Shown in pieces: positions 54,998-64,000 of a stretch of DNA of 64,000 nucleotides. A model generated the notes under the pieces. The model was not told the DNA's origin, did no database searches, and saw nothing but the letters and a program-made list of their open reading frames with translations. Every line of letters starts with the position of its first letter. Within the stretch, counting starts at the first letter, position 1. Both the position numbers and the translations under genes were made by a program. Origin of the DNA: Cohnella lupini (GTDB lineage Bacteria > Bacillota > Bacilli > Paenibacillales > Paenibacillaceae). The stretch spans positions 124,001-188,000 of the forward strand of contig NZ_QRDY01000007.1 of assembly GCF_003386205.1 (NCBI RefSeq). The letters run 5' to 3'.

Positions 54998-55072
54998 ACC
55001 ACTCCACCTCCGCTTCTACTATAAGATGAAGATGAGGGAGTCCGCGGAACGGCTAATGTCTGATGTCGATAG

Positions 55073-55115
55073 AAGCCTTGGAGGTCGTGGGCAACCGGCA
55101 ACCAAGGCTTTTTTT
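55073..55115 (+). terminator. Hairpin with T run on the plus strand
   Basis: AAGCCTTGG/CCAAGGCTT with a 20-nt loop and a T run on the plus strand. Neighbouring genes are on the minus strand, so its role is unclear. Confidence 0.4.
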
Positions 55116-55159
55116 GGCATACTTCCGATCAAACGTCTATGTTAGCGTATCAGCCCGGA

Positions 55160-58100
55160 TTACTCCTCATTATCGAAGACTTCGACGCGGACCAGATTCG
55201 AAGCGGACGTTACTCTTAGCTCGAAATCGGTAATGAACGTGGAGCTGGCGAAAGCTTGGTTAACGAGCGTGTCGTTCGGCTGTTCGTTATCGAGCTTGAT
55301 ACTAAACGCTACGTTGACGCTGCTTCCGGCATTCAACGTTCCTAGCGGGAAGCCCAGCTCCAAGTTCGGGTCAGCCTCTGGCATTCCATTTAACGTAAAG
55401 CTTCCATCGACGAGAGATGTGCCTGGCGCCAAAGGATCCGTCAGAACGACATCATGCGCGGAGAGTTTCGTTGGATTATTTACCTTAATGCGGAATATAA
55501 CGGATCTGTTCAATTCAGTGGCATCGGCAGAAGCGCTCTTCTCGACGATAAGCCCGACTACCTGCAATTCCTTAGACACTTTTACGGGTCCGGCTTCTTC
55601 CGAGATGGCCTCTGCCCGATTGACGATCGTCGATCCGATGATGGCGTCACTTGGAATGGTATAAAATTCATGCAAACTAAATGAATGTTCCTGAAGCAAT
55701 TTGGCCGTAAATACGTTAATTGGCGGCACGGAATCGGTCAAACGTACAAGATGCAAGGTTTGATTTCCTACGTTGGCAACGGTCAGTATGACGTGAACTC
55801 TTTGTCCAGGAAAGCCGAGCGATGGGAACTGCTTGGTTAAGCGAAGCTTCGGCCTCGCTAGAACGGTAACCTTGCTTTCCGCGGAGGTTACTCCCGTTTG
55901 CGTCGACGAGACGAATATTTGATTGGAGATCTGAGAATCGACGCTTGAGTTGAATTGGACGGGAACAAGCGTAGATAGTCGAATCGTCGCTCCTGCGTCC
56001 AGGGAAGAGATGTTCTCGGTCAGAAGGACAAGAGGGTCCTCTATAAACAGATTCGTCAGTCTAGCGTTTGAGGTATTCGTTATTTCAGTTACAAAGGTAA
56101 TGAAAGAACCCGGATCTACGGTAGACGATTGCGCTGTTTTGGTGACGAGAATGGAATGGACAGGAACGATTTCGATGTTGGTAATCGACTGCTGGGTAGG
56201 CGTCTGGTTCGATGAAACCGTTGCGATATTGATGATTCTCGAACCGGCGATCGCATCGGTCGGGACTCTGTATATGGCCGTGATCTCCACGGTTGATTGC
56301 GGCTGAATGACGGAGATTATTTCATTCAGATTAATCAGCGGGTCTATTAATACGATCCGGGTGAGTGGAGTATTGCCGGTGTTAATCAATTTAAGCGTAT
56401 AGATAATCGTATCGCCGGGGTTGGCAAGAACATTGTCTTGCAATTTACGTAGCGTCAATGCCGGTAAAGCCGTTACGAACACGTCAGCTTCAGCCGATGC
56501 GGGAAGCGTCTGGTCTGAGATTACGGTTGCCGTATTTACGATAATTGTGCCCTCCGGGGTACGCGGCGGGATCACCGAGTGGAGGACGACCGACTTTGAA
56601 GTTCCTGGGGGCAGCGTTGGCACGGTCTCGATCAAATTGAGGATTGTATCCGAGACGATGACATTCGTTAACGTAAGCGCAGAAGTGTTAGTCACGACTA
56701 TCGTGTATACGATAACTTCGCCGGGAGAGCCTTGGACGGGATCGGCTGTTTTGGAGATCGCGATCGTGGCGGCAACGCCTACGCTGATGTATGCCGTAGC
56801 TTGAATAGGGTCGGGCGTTTGATCGGATGCTGCTGTTGACGTATTTGCAATAATGGTCCCGATCGGCAGCGCGGGAACGACGAAGGGGACGACGAAGCTT
56901 TGGCTTGCTCCTGCCGCTAGAGAGGGAAGGATCGTTGCGAATCCAAGCTGCGGATCGGTAACGTCGATGTTCGTCAAAGGTACGTTCCCCGTATTCGTGA
57001 TGGTCAAGGTGTAGTTGACAGTACTGCCCGGCAAGGCAGACTGGACATCCGCCGACTTTGCAAGAGCAAGTCTCGGCTGGGCAAGAATAGTAACCGTCGC
57101 GGACGAGCTGACGCTTAATCCGGCGACCGATGCTGTCGCGGTATTGGTGAGTTGCGACCCGCCTGGCGTTCCGATAGGGATGACGTACGGGACGAGCAAT
57201 GATAGGCTTTCGCTCGCATCCAGGGAAGAAATCGTTTGGTCGATTCCGATTGTCGGATCGGTCACTCGGATATTGAAAATCGTGAATAAGGTATTATTCG
57301 TAACGATGATCGTGTATTCTACGGTTTCGCCGGGAAGGGCGATTTCAGGCACTACGAGCTTCTGAACGTTGACCGAATTACTCGGAAGAGGCGTAACCAG
57401 AACATCGGCCTCAGCAGTCACGGGGGTTGTCGCGGAGGAGCTAGCCGTTGCCGTATTGGCGATTATCGCACCCGGTATCGCGGTGCCCGAAACTGTGAAC
57501 GGGATGATGAAAGTGGTGCTTCCACCTTGACTTAGGGAAGGAATTAACGTATCAAATAGAGGCATGTTGTCCGTCACGATTACGTTGTTGAGCGTAGTAT
57601 TGCCGGTGTTCGTCACGGTTATCGTGTATATCACTCTCTCGCCAGGAAACGCAATCGTGACATTGGCGATCTTGGATATAGCAATCCCTGGGACCGCTAA
57701 TACGGTAACCTGCGCTTGGGCGGATACGAGTGGAGTTTGGTCGGAAACCGCGGTGACGACATTGGTGAAGACCGTTCCCGCAGGAGTGTCTTGGGGAACG
57801 ATAAATTCAAAAGTGAAGACTCTTGTTTCTCCCGATTGTAGCGTCGGGAAGCTGTCGACTATACCGAAGAATTCGTCCTCAAGAATGACGTTGGTTAACG
57901 AAATAGCCGAGGTATTCGTAAGACTGACGGTGAAGACGACCGTTTGTCCTGGCGTTGCGGTGTTATCGCTCACGGTTTTCGTCAACTCGATAGACGGAGC
58001 GGCAACAACGGTTACAGATGCCGAATCTTCCACCGGCGTCGGTGTCTGGTCCGAAACCGCCGTTGCCGTATTCGTAAGGATTGTTCCGGGAGGTACGGCA

Positions 58101-60670
58101 GGCACCGTGAACGGAATAATGAATTCCACATTCGCGCCTATCGCGAGCGTGGGTATCATCTCATCGACGCCGAGGATTGGATCGATCACGCGCACGTTGG
58201 TCAGCGCAATATTCCCGGCGTTGAAGACACTGAGCGTAAACGTTACCGTCTCTCCCGGATTCGCGATTTCGGGCGATACGCTTTTGATCAGCGTCAGATT
58301 CGGAACCGCCGCGACCGTAACTTGCGCCGAAGCGGTTCTAACCGGCGTCTGGTCGGATACGACGCTGACGATGTTGGCTATGTCGGTTCCAGCGATTGCG
58401 TCTTCCGGAATCGCGAAAGGAATTTCGAATAGGATCAAAGCATGGGCGGGCAGAGAGTTGATGGTTTGCATCAAGCCGATCGTAGGATCGGAGATCACGA
58501 CATTCGTGATTGGCGCGTTAGAAGTATTGGTAACGGACACGGTGTAGGTGACAAGTTCTCCTGGAGCGGCAGTCGTTGGAGCGACGAGCTTCTGGATCGA
58601 TACCGAGAAAACCGGAGAGACGATAATCTCGCTGGTGGCTTCCTCGGGAGGTGTTTGGTTCGTGATGACGGAAGCCGTGTTGAAGAACTTCGTTCCGGCT
58701 GCGGTGCCTAACGGAACGGTGAAAAAAGCCTCGGAGACGCTTTGGGCACCGATCGCGAGCATGTCTATCGTGGTGGAGAACGAAAGGGCGGCGTCGCTAA
58801 TGACGACATTCGTCAGAGGAACGTTGCCGGTGTTCGTCACGACGATATCATAAATAACTGTTTCGCCGGGTACGACTGTCGGGTGTCTCGGCGTCTTCGT
58901 AATAGCGATCGATGCCAATGGAGCTACGGTGACTTGCACGGTCGCTGTCTGCGTGCCGAGCGAAGATTGAAGCACGGCCGTATTCGTGATGACGGTTCCG
59001 GCCGGAGTGCCGAGAGGTACGGTGTACATGCCGGTAAAGACGATCGAGGCTTGCGGGTTCAATTGGACGATTAGTTGATCCAACGATAGGAAGGGATCCG
59101 TCAATTGAAGGTCAAATACGGTCGTCACCGTGGAATCGTTCGATACGGTTACGATGTATTCAATCGTATCTCCGGGCAGTGCCGTGGAACGATCGGCGGA
59201 TTTAGTCAACATGACGGTAGGTGTCTCCGTTATGAGTACCGACGCTTGAGCGGAGACCGGATTAGGCAGATTCGACGCATTCAGAATCGCCGTATTGACG
59301 AGCGTGCTACCGATTACGGCATTGTTTGGAATCATGTAGGAGAATGTGGCGATGGTGCCGCTCACGAACGTGGGGAAGAACAGATTGATCCCAAGCGTTG
59401 CATCGGTAAGCGTCACATTCTCCAGCGTCGCCTGTCCCGGATTCACGACGGTGAACGTGTAGTTAACCGTATCGCCGGGAGCCGCTGACATTCGGTCCGC
59501 GGTTTTAATCAAACTAACATCGAAGAAGCCTTCTATTGTTATGGTGACGGAGCTGGATTGCTGCGGAGTTTGGTTGCTCTGGACGAAAGCCGTATTAAGA
59601 TAGCTGCTGCCTGGAGCTCCGGGTAGAACCTGCGAATTAATCGTGAAATCGACGGATTGACCGGATGCCAGGGATGGCACCGTTTGGTTGTACCCCAGTA
59701 ACGGATCGCTGATCTGGACATTGGTTAAAGTGCCCCCTCCGGTGTTGCTCACCTGGACGACGTAGGTGAGCGGCGTTCCGGTCGGACCTGTAAAGGAAAC
59801 ACCTCCGTTTACCGTCTTCCGTATGGTCAGCATTGGCATGCATGCTACTTCCGGGAGGCAGCCGATGAAGGGTATCGTATGCGCTTCAAGCGTTCCCGTC
59901 GTATTAACGAACGACTGCGCGACCATCGTTCCATCGATATTGCCGAAGCCGACGGCGCTCCATACTGCGAGCGGAGCCAGTACCGAGCCCTTGATGGACA
60001 GGTTCAGGTTGAAGGCCGTCGTCGCCTGAAAGAAGTTCCATAGAATAACGGCACCGTTACTTGGCGTAGACTGGCCGCCGTTAATGAAGATTGCATAGCT
60101 ACCAAAACCGACGCCGGTGCCGCTAATATTGACGAGAACGGTCGAACCTGGCGGCGTGACGATATTGATTCCGTTGGCCGACGCCAGCGAGGTGCCGGAT
60201 CCAGCTACGTTCAATCCATTAATCGTGAAAATATTAAGAGTCGGACTGGTTCCCGTAAGCGTGATCGTCCCGAAAGCAACGGTTGCAGTCCCCGTTGGTA
60301 ACAAGGCTCCCCATGAGGCGGAGGCGCAGGTTAAATACTGTCCTGCCGCCGCAAAATCGATCGGCGTGCCGATCTGCGGTTGCGGGCTTACGCCGTTATT
60401 GTTCGTCATGCTGTAATTGACGATCGTCCCGGTAGGGGAGATGACGCTGTTCCCAGCGAAATTCGTCCCTCCGATGATGTCCATATTGCCGCCTACGATC
60501 AAATCGGCTCTCGTCGTGGACACGTTCAGCGCGCTTCCTATTCCGTAGCTTCGGTAAGTCGCGTTTCCTCCTACGGCAACTCTTCCGCCGGCATCCACAA
60601 AAGACTGCGTGTGATTGCCAAGTACGAAAACGTTATAATCGTTAGCAACGCCAAGATTCGCACAAGCCAT
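55160..60670 (-). CDS. Giant choice-of-anchor A plus DUF11-repeat protein (1836 residues)
   Basis: The N-terminal ~270 residues (ANDYNVFVLGNHTQSFVDAGGRVAVGGNATY, GGNMDIIGGTNF, IKGSVLAPLAVWSAVGFGNIDGTMVAQSF) match the choice-of-anchor A domain of surface proteins. About 15 DUF11-type beta-sandwich repeats of ~100 residues follow, each opening like ITKTADPVQGSPGEVIVYTI and containing VTNTG-LTNV-VSDP; the last repeats diverge. There is no signal peptide, no LPXTG anchor and no C-terminal membrane helix. Together with the spore genes in this window this suggests deposition on the spore from the mother cell; this is inference. GGGGAGAG precedes ATG 60670. The repeats give long antisense open frames that are not genes. 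Confidence 0.9.
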   Translation of the reverse strand: MACANLGVANDYNVFVLGNHTQSFVDAGGRVAVGGNATYRSYGIGSALNVSTTRADLIVGGNMDIIGGTNFAGNSVISPTGTIVNYSMTNNNGVSPQPQIGTPIDFAAAGQYLTCASASWGALLPTGTATVAFGTITLTGTSPTLNIFTINGLNVAGSGTSLASANGINIVTPPGSTVLVNISGTGVGFGSYAIFINGGQSTPSNGAVILWNFFQATTAFNLNLSIKGSVLAPLAVWSAVGFGNIDGTMVAQSFVNTTGTLEAHTIPFIGCLPEVACMPMLTIRKTVNGGVSFTGPTGTPLTYVVQVSNTGGGTLTNVQISDPLLGYNQTVPSLASGQSVDFTINSQVLPGAPGSSYLNTAFVQSNQTPQQSSSVTITIEGFFDVSLIKTADRMSAAPGDTVNYTFTVVNPGQATLENVTLTDATLGINLFFPTFVSGTIATFSYMIPNNAVIGSTLVNTAILNASNLPNPVSAQASVLITETPTVMLTKSADRSTALPGDTIEYIVTVSNDSTVTTVFDLQLTDPFLSLDQLIVQLNPQASIVFTGMYTVPLGTPAGTVITNTAVLQSSLGTQTATVQVTVAPLASIAITKTPRHPTVVPGETVIYDIVVTNTGNVPLTNVVISDAALSFSTTIDMLAIGAQSVSEAFFTVPLGTAAGTKFFNTASVITNQTPPEEATSEIIVSPVFSVSIQKLVAPTTAAPGELVTYTVSVTNTSNAPITNVVISDPTIGLMQTINSLPAHALILFEIPFAIPEDAIAGTDIANIVSVVSDQTPVRTASAQVTVAAVPNLTLIKSVSPEIANPGETVTFTLSVFNAGNIALTNVRVIDPILGVDEMIPTLAIGANVEFIIPFTVPAVPPGTILTNTATAVSDQTPTPVEDSASVTVVAAPSIELTKTVSDNTATPGQTVVFTVSLTNTSAISLTNVILEDEFFGIVDSFPTLQSGETRVFTFEFIVPQDTPAGTVFTNVVTAVSDQTPLVSAQAQVTVLAVPGIAISKIANVTIAFPGERVIYTITVTNTGNTTLNNVIVTDNMPLFDTLIPSLSQGGSTTFIIPFTVSGTAIPGAIIANTATASSSATTPVTAEADVLVTPLPSNSVNVQKLVVPEIALPGETVEYTIIVTNNTLFTIFNIRVTDPTIGIDQTISSLDASESLSLLVPYVIPIGTPGGSQLTNTATASVAGLSVSSSATVTILAQPRLALAKSADVQSALPGSTVNYTLTITNTGNVPLTNIDVTDPQLGFATILPSLAAGASQSFVVPFVVPALPIGTIIANTSTAASDQTPDPIQATAYISVGVAATIAISKTADPVQGSPGEVIVYTIVVTNTSALTLTNVIVSDTILNLIETVPTLPPGTSKSVVLHSVIPPRTPEGTIIVNTATVISDQTLPASAEADVFVTALPALTLRKLQDNVLANPGDTIIYTLKLINTGNTPLTRIVLIDPLINLNEIISVIQPQSTVEITAIYRVPTDAIAGSRIINIATVSSNQTPTQQSITNIEIVPVHSILVTKTAQSSTVDPGSFITFVTEITNTSNARLTNLFIEDPLVLLTENISSLDAGATIRLSTLVPVQFNSSVDSQISNQIFVSSTQTGVTSAESKVTVLARPKLRLTKQFPSLGFPGQRVHVILTVANVGNQTLHLVRLTDSVPPINVFTAKLLQEHSFSLHEFYTIPSDAIIGSTIVNRAEAISEEAGPVKVSKELQVVGLIVEKSASADATELNRSVIFRIKVNNPTKLSAHDVVLTDPLAPGTSLVDGSFTLNGMPEADPNLELGFPLGTLNAGSSVNVAFSIKLDNEQPNDTLVNQAFASSTFITDFELRVTSASNLVRVEVFDNEE

Positions 60671-60857
60671 TGTTCACTCTCCCCATTCCAACAAGTTCCG
60701 CCCCAAATGGCCGCTGTTTTTTACATATTCGGCCCATACATCTTTAAGAACCGCTTCCAACAGATGGGGCTTTACTGTGAGGTATTTTGTTGTGGTATAC
60801 TGCTTTAGTCATAATTAACGTAAAATTTTTAATTTGATCGAGAGGAGTCTTATTGCA

Positions 60858-61931
60858 TTGAAAGCCATCATGAAGTGGGGATTACTTAGCCTTTGTACGA
60901 TTGCAGCCGTCTTCCTGATGAGCGGTATCAGCAAAGCCTTCATCCATGAAGAGCCCGACCAGTTGAGCCTTAAAATGGGCTCGCAATCGACGATCCAAGC
61001 AGTCGTGTCGCAGCTTCCCGGTAGCGCGATCGTCGACGAGGAAAACCTGATATTATCCGTACCTTACGGCAGAGTCGACGATTACAGGAAACTGGCCGTC
61101 AAGCTTCCCGGCGTGCTCAAAACCTTTGTCGTTCCATTGGACAAGCCTGAAATCTCGTTTCGCTATTACTGGCTTTCCGTCAAGGACTTATTGCATAACT
61201 ATTCGCATGGCGATTTAGGTTTGATCCGTACAACCAGTAATTATGATATCCCCGTCACCGACATGTTGAAGGAAACGGTCGCCCGCACTAGCTTATATTT
61301 AATTCCGGGATTGATTGTCGGGGTATTGTTGTCCGTTCTGTTATCGTTGTTGGCTTCCATTCGGCGGGGGATAGGAAAGGTAACGGATTCGGTCCACGCG
61401 TTATTGAGCGGACTGCCGGATTTTCTGCTGATCATTCTCATCCAGCTCGCATCCATATATCTAACCCGTTTAACCGGGAGAAACGTTATACTCGTTGCGC
61501 AATTCGGCGATGAAATTCCGTTCGTGATTCCTTTCCTTACGATTACGTTTATTCCCGGCCTCTTGATATACGGAACGCTGCGAATGGCAATTGAACGCGA
61601 ATTGTCCCAAGATTACATTACGACGGCGCTGGCTAAAGGATTATCCAAAAGGAATGTCCTGCTGCGACACGTATTAAGAAATATTATGGAGGATTTGTTG
61701 ACGGTGTTGCCCAAAGCGACGACGTTGGCGCTCGCAAGCATGGCGGTGGCGGAAGCGATCTGTGATATTTTAGGCCTTGGGGGATACATCGTAAGTCCGA
61801 GAATGCAAAATATTAGCGCCACTCCGACTATCTGCATCGTTCTGGCTATCTTCTCGATTCTCTTTCACATCCTGTATGCGTTGCTCGGCAAGCTCTTCGT
61901 CGTGCGAGTCGGGGACGGTGTCCAACCGTGA
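60858..61931 (+). CDS. Oligopeptide-type ABC transporter permease (DppB/OppB-like)
   Basis: A ~357-residue permease. It has an N-terminal helix, a ~110-residue external region with VPYGRVDDYRKL and HGDLGLIRTTSNYDIPVTDMLKETVARTSLYLIPGLIVGV, then five more helices. The ATPase-contact loop is DYITTALAKGLSKRNVLLRHVLRN (EAA-type). TTG 60858 follows AGAGGAG by 10 nt; TTG 60834 and ATG 60870 are alternatives. It overlaps the next permease by 4 nt. No ATPase or binding-protein gene is nearby. Confidence 0.88.
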   Translation: MKAIMKWGLLSLCTIAAVFLMSGISKAFIHEEPDQLSLKMGSQSTIQAVVSQLPGSAIVDEENLILSVPYGRVDDYRKLAVKLPGVLKTFVVPLDKPEISFRYYWLSVKDLLHNYSHGDLGLIRTTSNYDIPVTDMLKETVARTSLYLIPGLIVGVLLSVLLSLLASIRRGIGKVTDSVHALLSGLPDFLLIILIQLASIYLTRLTGRNVILVAQFGDEIPFVIPFLTITFIPGLLIYGTLRMAIERELSQDYITTALAKGLSKRNVLLRHVLRNIMEDLLTVLPKATTLALASMAVAEAICDILGLGGYIVSPRMQNISATPTICIVLAIFSILFHILYALLGKLFVVRVGDGVQP

Positions 61932-62884
61932 AGAGAAAAACATCGAAAATGTACTACTTCGCATGCGCGATTATTGTTGTCATCGTATTATTGGCGGTTT
62001 TCGGCGGTATGCTGAAGCCCCATGGCCTGACGAACGAAGATAAAATCAATATGATAACCACTGAAATAGACGGGAAATTGAACTACGAATTGCCTCCGTT
62101 CGCTCCGAACGGTACTTTTCTTCTAGGGAGCGATCACAGGGGGTTCGATATTCTGAGCCTGCTACTGAACGGATTGAAATATACGCTGGCATATGCGGGA
62201 ATATTAATGGCATTAAGGTTTATGGTTGCGGTGCCGCTGGGCATGTGGTCTGGGACGACGGGAAGGGGAGGCGTCGCGATACGCGCCATGCAATGGGTCG
62301 TCTCGGCCGTGCCGGCGTTCTTGTTTCTGTATCCGTCGCTGTCGGGCATGTATTTCGGACTTGGCCTGAATGAAGGGGATAAGGCGGATCCTTACTATAG
62401 GATGCTATTTACGATTGTCTTTTTCGTCATGGTGACGGTCTTGGGTGTTTTTCCGCTTGCTTACCAGATCGCCGAAAGAACTCGTTTCTACAATCGGAAA
62501 ACTTTTGTCGACGCGTCTCGATTAATGGGCGCTTCTCCGTACCATACGACAGTAAGACATATCCTATCCAGCATGCGCCTTGAGTTGCTGTTTATGGCGA
62601 TAAGCGAATTCATCCTTGTGCTCTTTCTTATGGGGCAGCTGGCGATTTTCAATATCATCATCGGCGGTTCGGAAACCTTGGAATGGGAAGACGGTTTGGG
62701 TTACTTTATTCATCTGACAACAACCGGCGAGTGGACCTCTATGATCGCATACGGAGCTAAGTTTATCCGGATATATCCCTATATGGTAATCGAGACGGGT
62801 ATAGCCTTTGCGCTTTTAATACTCGCGCTTCAATTTTTCCTGCATCAATTCAAGAAACAATTTGACGCAAGACCAAAACTATAA
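61928..62884 (+). CDS. Oligopeptide-type ABC transporter permease (DppC/OppC-like)
   Basis: A 318-residue permease with N-terminal helix, the segment PFAPNGTFLLGSDHRGFDILSLLLNGLKYTLAYAG as in OppC-type proteins (GTD-RG-D), and the EAA-type loop RKTFVDASRLMGASPYHTTVRHILSSM. GTG 61928 overlaps the upstream stop (GTGA), so the two are translationally coupled partners of one heterodimeric channel. The cognate ATPases and substrate-binding protein are not in the window. Confidence 0.88.
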   Translation: MKRKTSKMYYFACAIIVVIVLLAVFGGMLKPHGLTNEDKINMITTEIDGKLNYELPPFAPNGTFLLGSDHRGFDILSLLLNGLKYTLAYAGILMALRFMVAVPLGMWSGTTGRGGVAIRAMQWVVSAVPAFLFLYPSLSGMYFGLGLNEGDKADPYYRMLFTIVFFVMVTVLGVFPLAYQIAERTRFYNRKTFVDASRLMGASPYHTTVRHILSSMRLELLFMAISEFILVLFLMGQLAIFNIIIGGSETLEWEDGLGYFIHLTTTGEWTSMIAYGAKFIRIYPYMVIETGIAFALLILALQFFLHQFKKQFDARPKL

Positions 62885-63034
62885 GATCTATTCCGTTTAA
62901 CCGTGTCATTTAGCGATAGAAAATTTATCAAAATACGGCGATGAATGGAATACCTTGCTGGAGCCAGGCGAAAAACTCCTAAAATAGTACAATATATGTA
63001 CAATTATTTTTATCCATAATTGAAAGTGATACAC

Positions 63035-63158
63035 TATAATAGAGTTAGTACTGATCCAGAAAAGATGTGTGACTAGGTCGCGCACTGGTTTTGCTGCGGC
63101 GCCTGAGCAGGATCTCCTACATCCTTTCTGCAAATCATAGGATATAAGGACGGTAAAC
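63035..63158 (+). ncRNA. Structured 5' leader of mqo (candidate cis-regulatory RNA)
   Basis: TATAAT at 63035-63040 puts transcription start near 63047, giving a ~110-nt leader. CAGAAAAGATGT (63057-63068) pairs with ACATCCTTTCTG (63119-63130), 11 of 12 bases, closing a ~50-nt GC-richer interior. A 7-bp inner hairpin (63067-63073 with 63077-63083), which partly competes with the outer stem, is also possible. It matches no riboswitch consensus that I can recall. The ribosome-binding site AAGGACGG follows. Confidence 0.4.
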
Positions 63159-64000
63159 ATGAGTAAACCACAAACAAAATCAGACGTTATATTAATCGGT
63201 GCCGGAATCATGAGCGCGACTTTAGGGTCGTTGCTGAAAGAATTAGCACCCGAATGGGACATTACGGTGCTTGAGCGGCGCGCAAAAGCCGGAGAGGAAA
63301 GCTCCAACGAATGGAATAATGCGGGAACAGGGCATTCTTCGCTATGCGAGCTTAACTATACCGTCGAAAAACCGGACGGATCCATAGATATCAGCAAAGC
63401 AATTAAGGTTAATGAAGAGTATCAGGTTTCAAGACAGTTTTGGTCTTATCTCGTAAACAGCAAACTTATACGCAATCCGCGGGACTTTATCGTGCCGATA
63501 CCCCATATGAGTTTTGTTCAAGGGGATCAGGATGTAACGTTCTTGAGGAAACGTTATGAAGCGTTATCCCACAATCCTTTGTTTCATGGAATGGAATACT
63601 CGGAAGATCCGGATAAACTGCAAGAATGGATTCCGCTTATGATGAAAGACCGGATAATGAATAAACCTATAGCCGCAACAAGAATCGAATCCGGAACCGA
63701 TGTTAACTTCGGTGCTTTAACTCGTATGTTGTTCACTCACTTAAAGAATAAAGACGTTGATATCAAATTCAATCAAAACGTCGATGACATTAAACGCAGT
63801 AACGATGGCTCGTGGGAACTGAAAGTACGGAACGTCGAAAGCGGCAACGTCGAACGACATACCGCGAAATTCGTCTTTATCGGCGGAGGCGGAGGAAGCC
63901 TCCATTTGCTGCAAAAATCCGGTATTCCTGAAGGTAAAGGGATTGGCGGCTTCCCGGTAAGCGGATTATTCATGGTCTGTAAGAATCCGGAGATTGTAGC
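63159..64000 (+). CDS. mqo: Malate:quinone oxidoreductase (N-terminal part)
   Basis: An FAD membrane-associated dehydrogenase that oxidises malate to oxaloacetate and passes electrons to quinone. The frame runs off the right edge after ~280 codons (family length ~500). Visible features: FAD motif [50 protein letters not shown] (near-invariant in Mqo), [30 protein letters not shown] and [35 protein letters not shown] 63159 follows AAGGACGG. A structured leader precedes it. Confidence 0.95.
   Translation, partial: MSKPQTKSDVILIGAGIMSATLGSLLKELAPEWDITVLERRAKAGEESSNEWNNAGTGHSSLCELNYTVEKPDGSIDISKAIKVNEEYQVSRQFWSYLVNSKLIRNPRDFIVPIPHMSFVQGDQDVTFLRKRYEALSHNPLFHGMEYSEDPDKLQEWIPLMMKDRIMNKPIAATRIESGTDVNFGALTRMLFTHLKNKDVDIKFNQNVDDIKRSNDGSWELKVRNVESGNVERHTAKFVFIGGGGGSLHLLQKSGIPEGKGIGGFPVSGLFMVCKNPEIV

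Noticed and set aside
57564..58547. Long plus-strand open frame (327 codons) opposite the DUF11-repeat gene
   Set aside because: It is the antisense of the regular repeats, with low-complexity Val/Thr/Ile composition and no ribosome-binding site; several similar frames occur throughout 55233-60416 for the same reason.
55160..60670. Regularly spaced repeats considered as CRISPR or other noncoding array
   Set aside because: The period is ~300-350 nt and divergence respects one long reading frame, so these are protein-domain repeats.

Overview
The window comes from an endospore-forming member of the Bacillales, most likely Paenibacillaceae (Paenibacillus or Cohnella-like). The evidence is three complete GerA-type germinant-receptor operons, four collagen-like spore-surface-type genes, strong Shine-Dalgarno sites with frequent GTG/TTG starts, and moderate GC content. 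It looks chromosomal. No tRNA, rRNA, insertion sequence, phage or CRISPR array was recognised.

Layout. 0-2 kb: end of a formylglycine-generating-enzyme-like protein, a GNAT acetyltransferase, signal peptidase II and a thioredoxin. 2-5.9 kb: germination operon 1 (A-C-B). 6-12 kb: selO, an alditol oxidase-like flavoprotein, an aldo/keto reductase and a drug-type ABC exporter on the minus strand. 12-18.2 kb: four short-chain dehydrogenases (SDRs) with a WYL regulator and two TetR regulators. 18.2-25 kb: a LysR regulator divergent from a complete pentose-phosphate operon, zwf-tkt-tal-gnd. 25-26.7 kb: two collagen-like genes. 27-31 kb: an alpha/beta hydrolase, a quinone reductase-like enzyme, a Cfr-like 23S rRNA methyltransferase behind a leader-peptide attenuator, and a TraX-like protein. 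31-36.5 kb: a carboxymuconolactone decarboxylase (CMD) gene and an ECF41 sigma factor separated by germination operon 2. 37-38.8 kb: a second pair of collagen-like genes behind a SigK-like promoter. 38.8-40.5 kb: an Lsa-type ABC-F protein with a second leader-peptide attenuator. 40.7-50.6 kb: namA, TetR/SDR, PadR/HAAS, a truncated hydrolase copy, a GlcG-like protein, two MFS exporters and a GNAT enzyme. 50.6-54.4 kb: germination operon 3. 54.5-60.7 kb: an SDR remnant, a small beta-rich protein and a 1836-residue DUF11-repeat protein. 60.8-64 kb: two oligopeptide-type permeases and the start of mqo.

How it fits together. Two ribosome-protection genes (Cfr-like and Lsa-like) each sit behind a short reading frame and an intrinsic terminator that can refold, which is the architecture of antibiotic-induced attenuation. 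The ECF41 sigma factor and the CMD gene share a TGTCACA-N16-CGTT promoter-like element although a whole germination operon lies between them. Two TetR/SDR pairs have matching operator-like sequences just downstream of, or near, their promoters. All three germination operons have the order A-C-B with a 4-base stop/start overlap. In operon 3 the overlap is CTGA rather than ATGA, so gerC there appears to start at CTG. The DUF11 protein and the collagen-like proteins lack Sec signal peptides and are probably spore-surface proteins deposited from the mother cell; this is inference.
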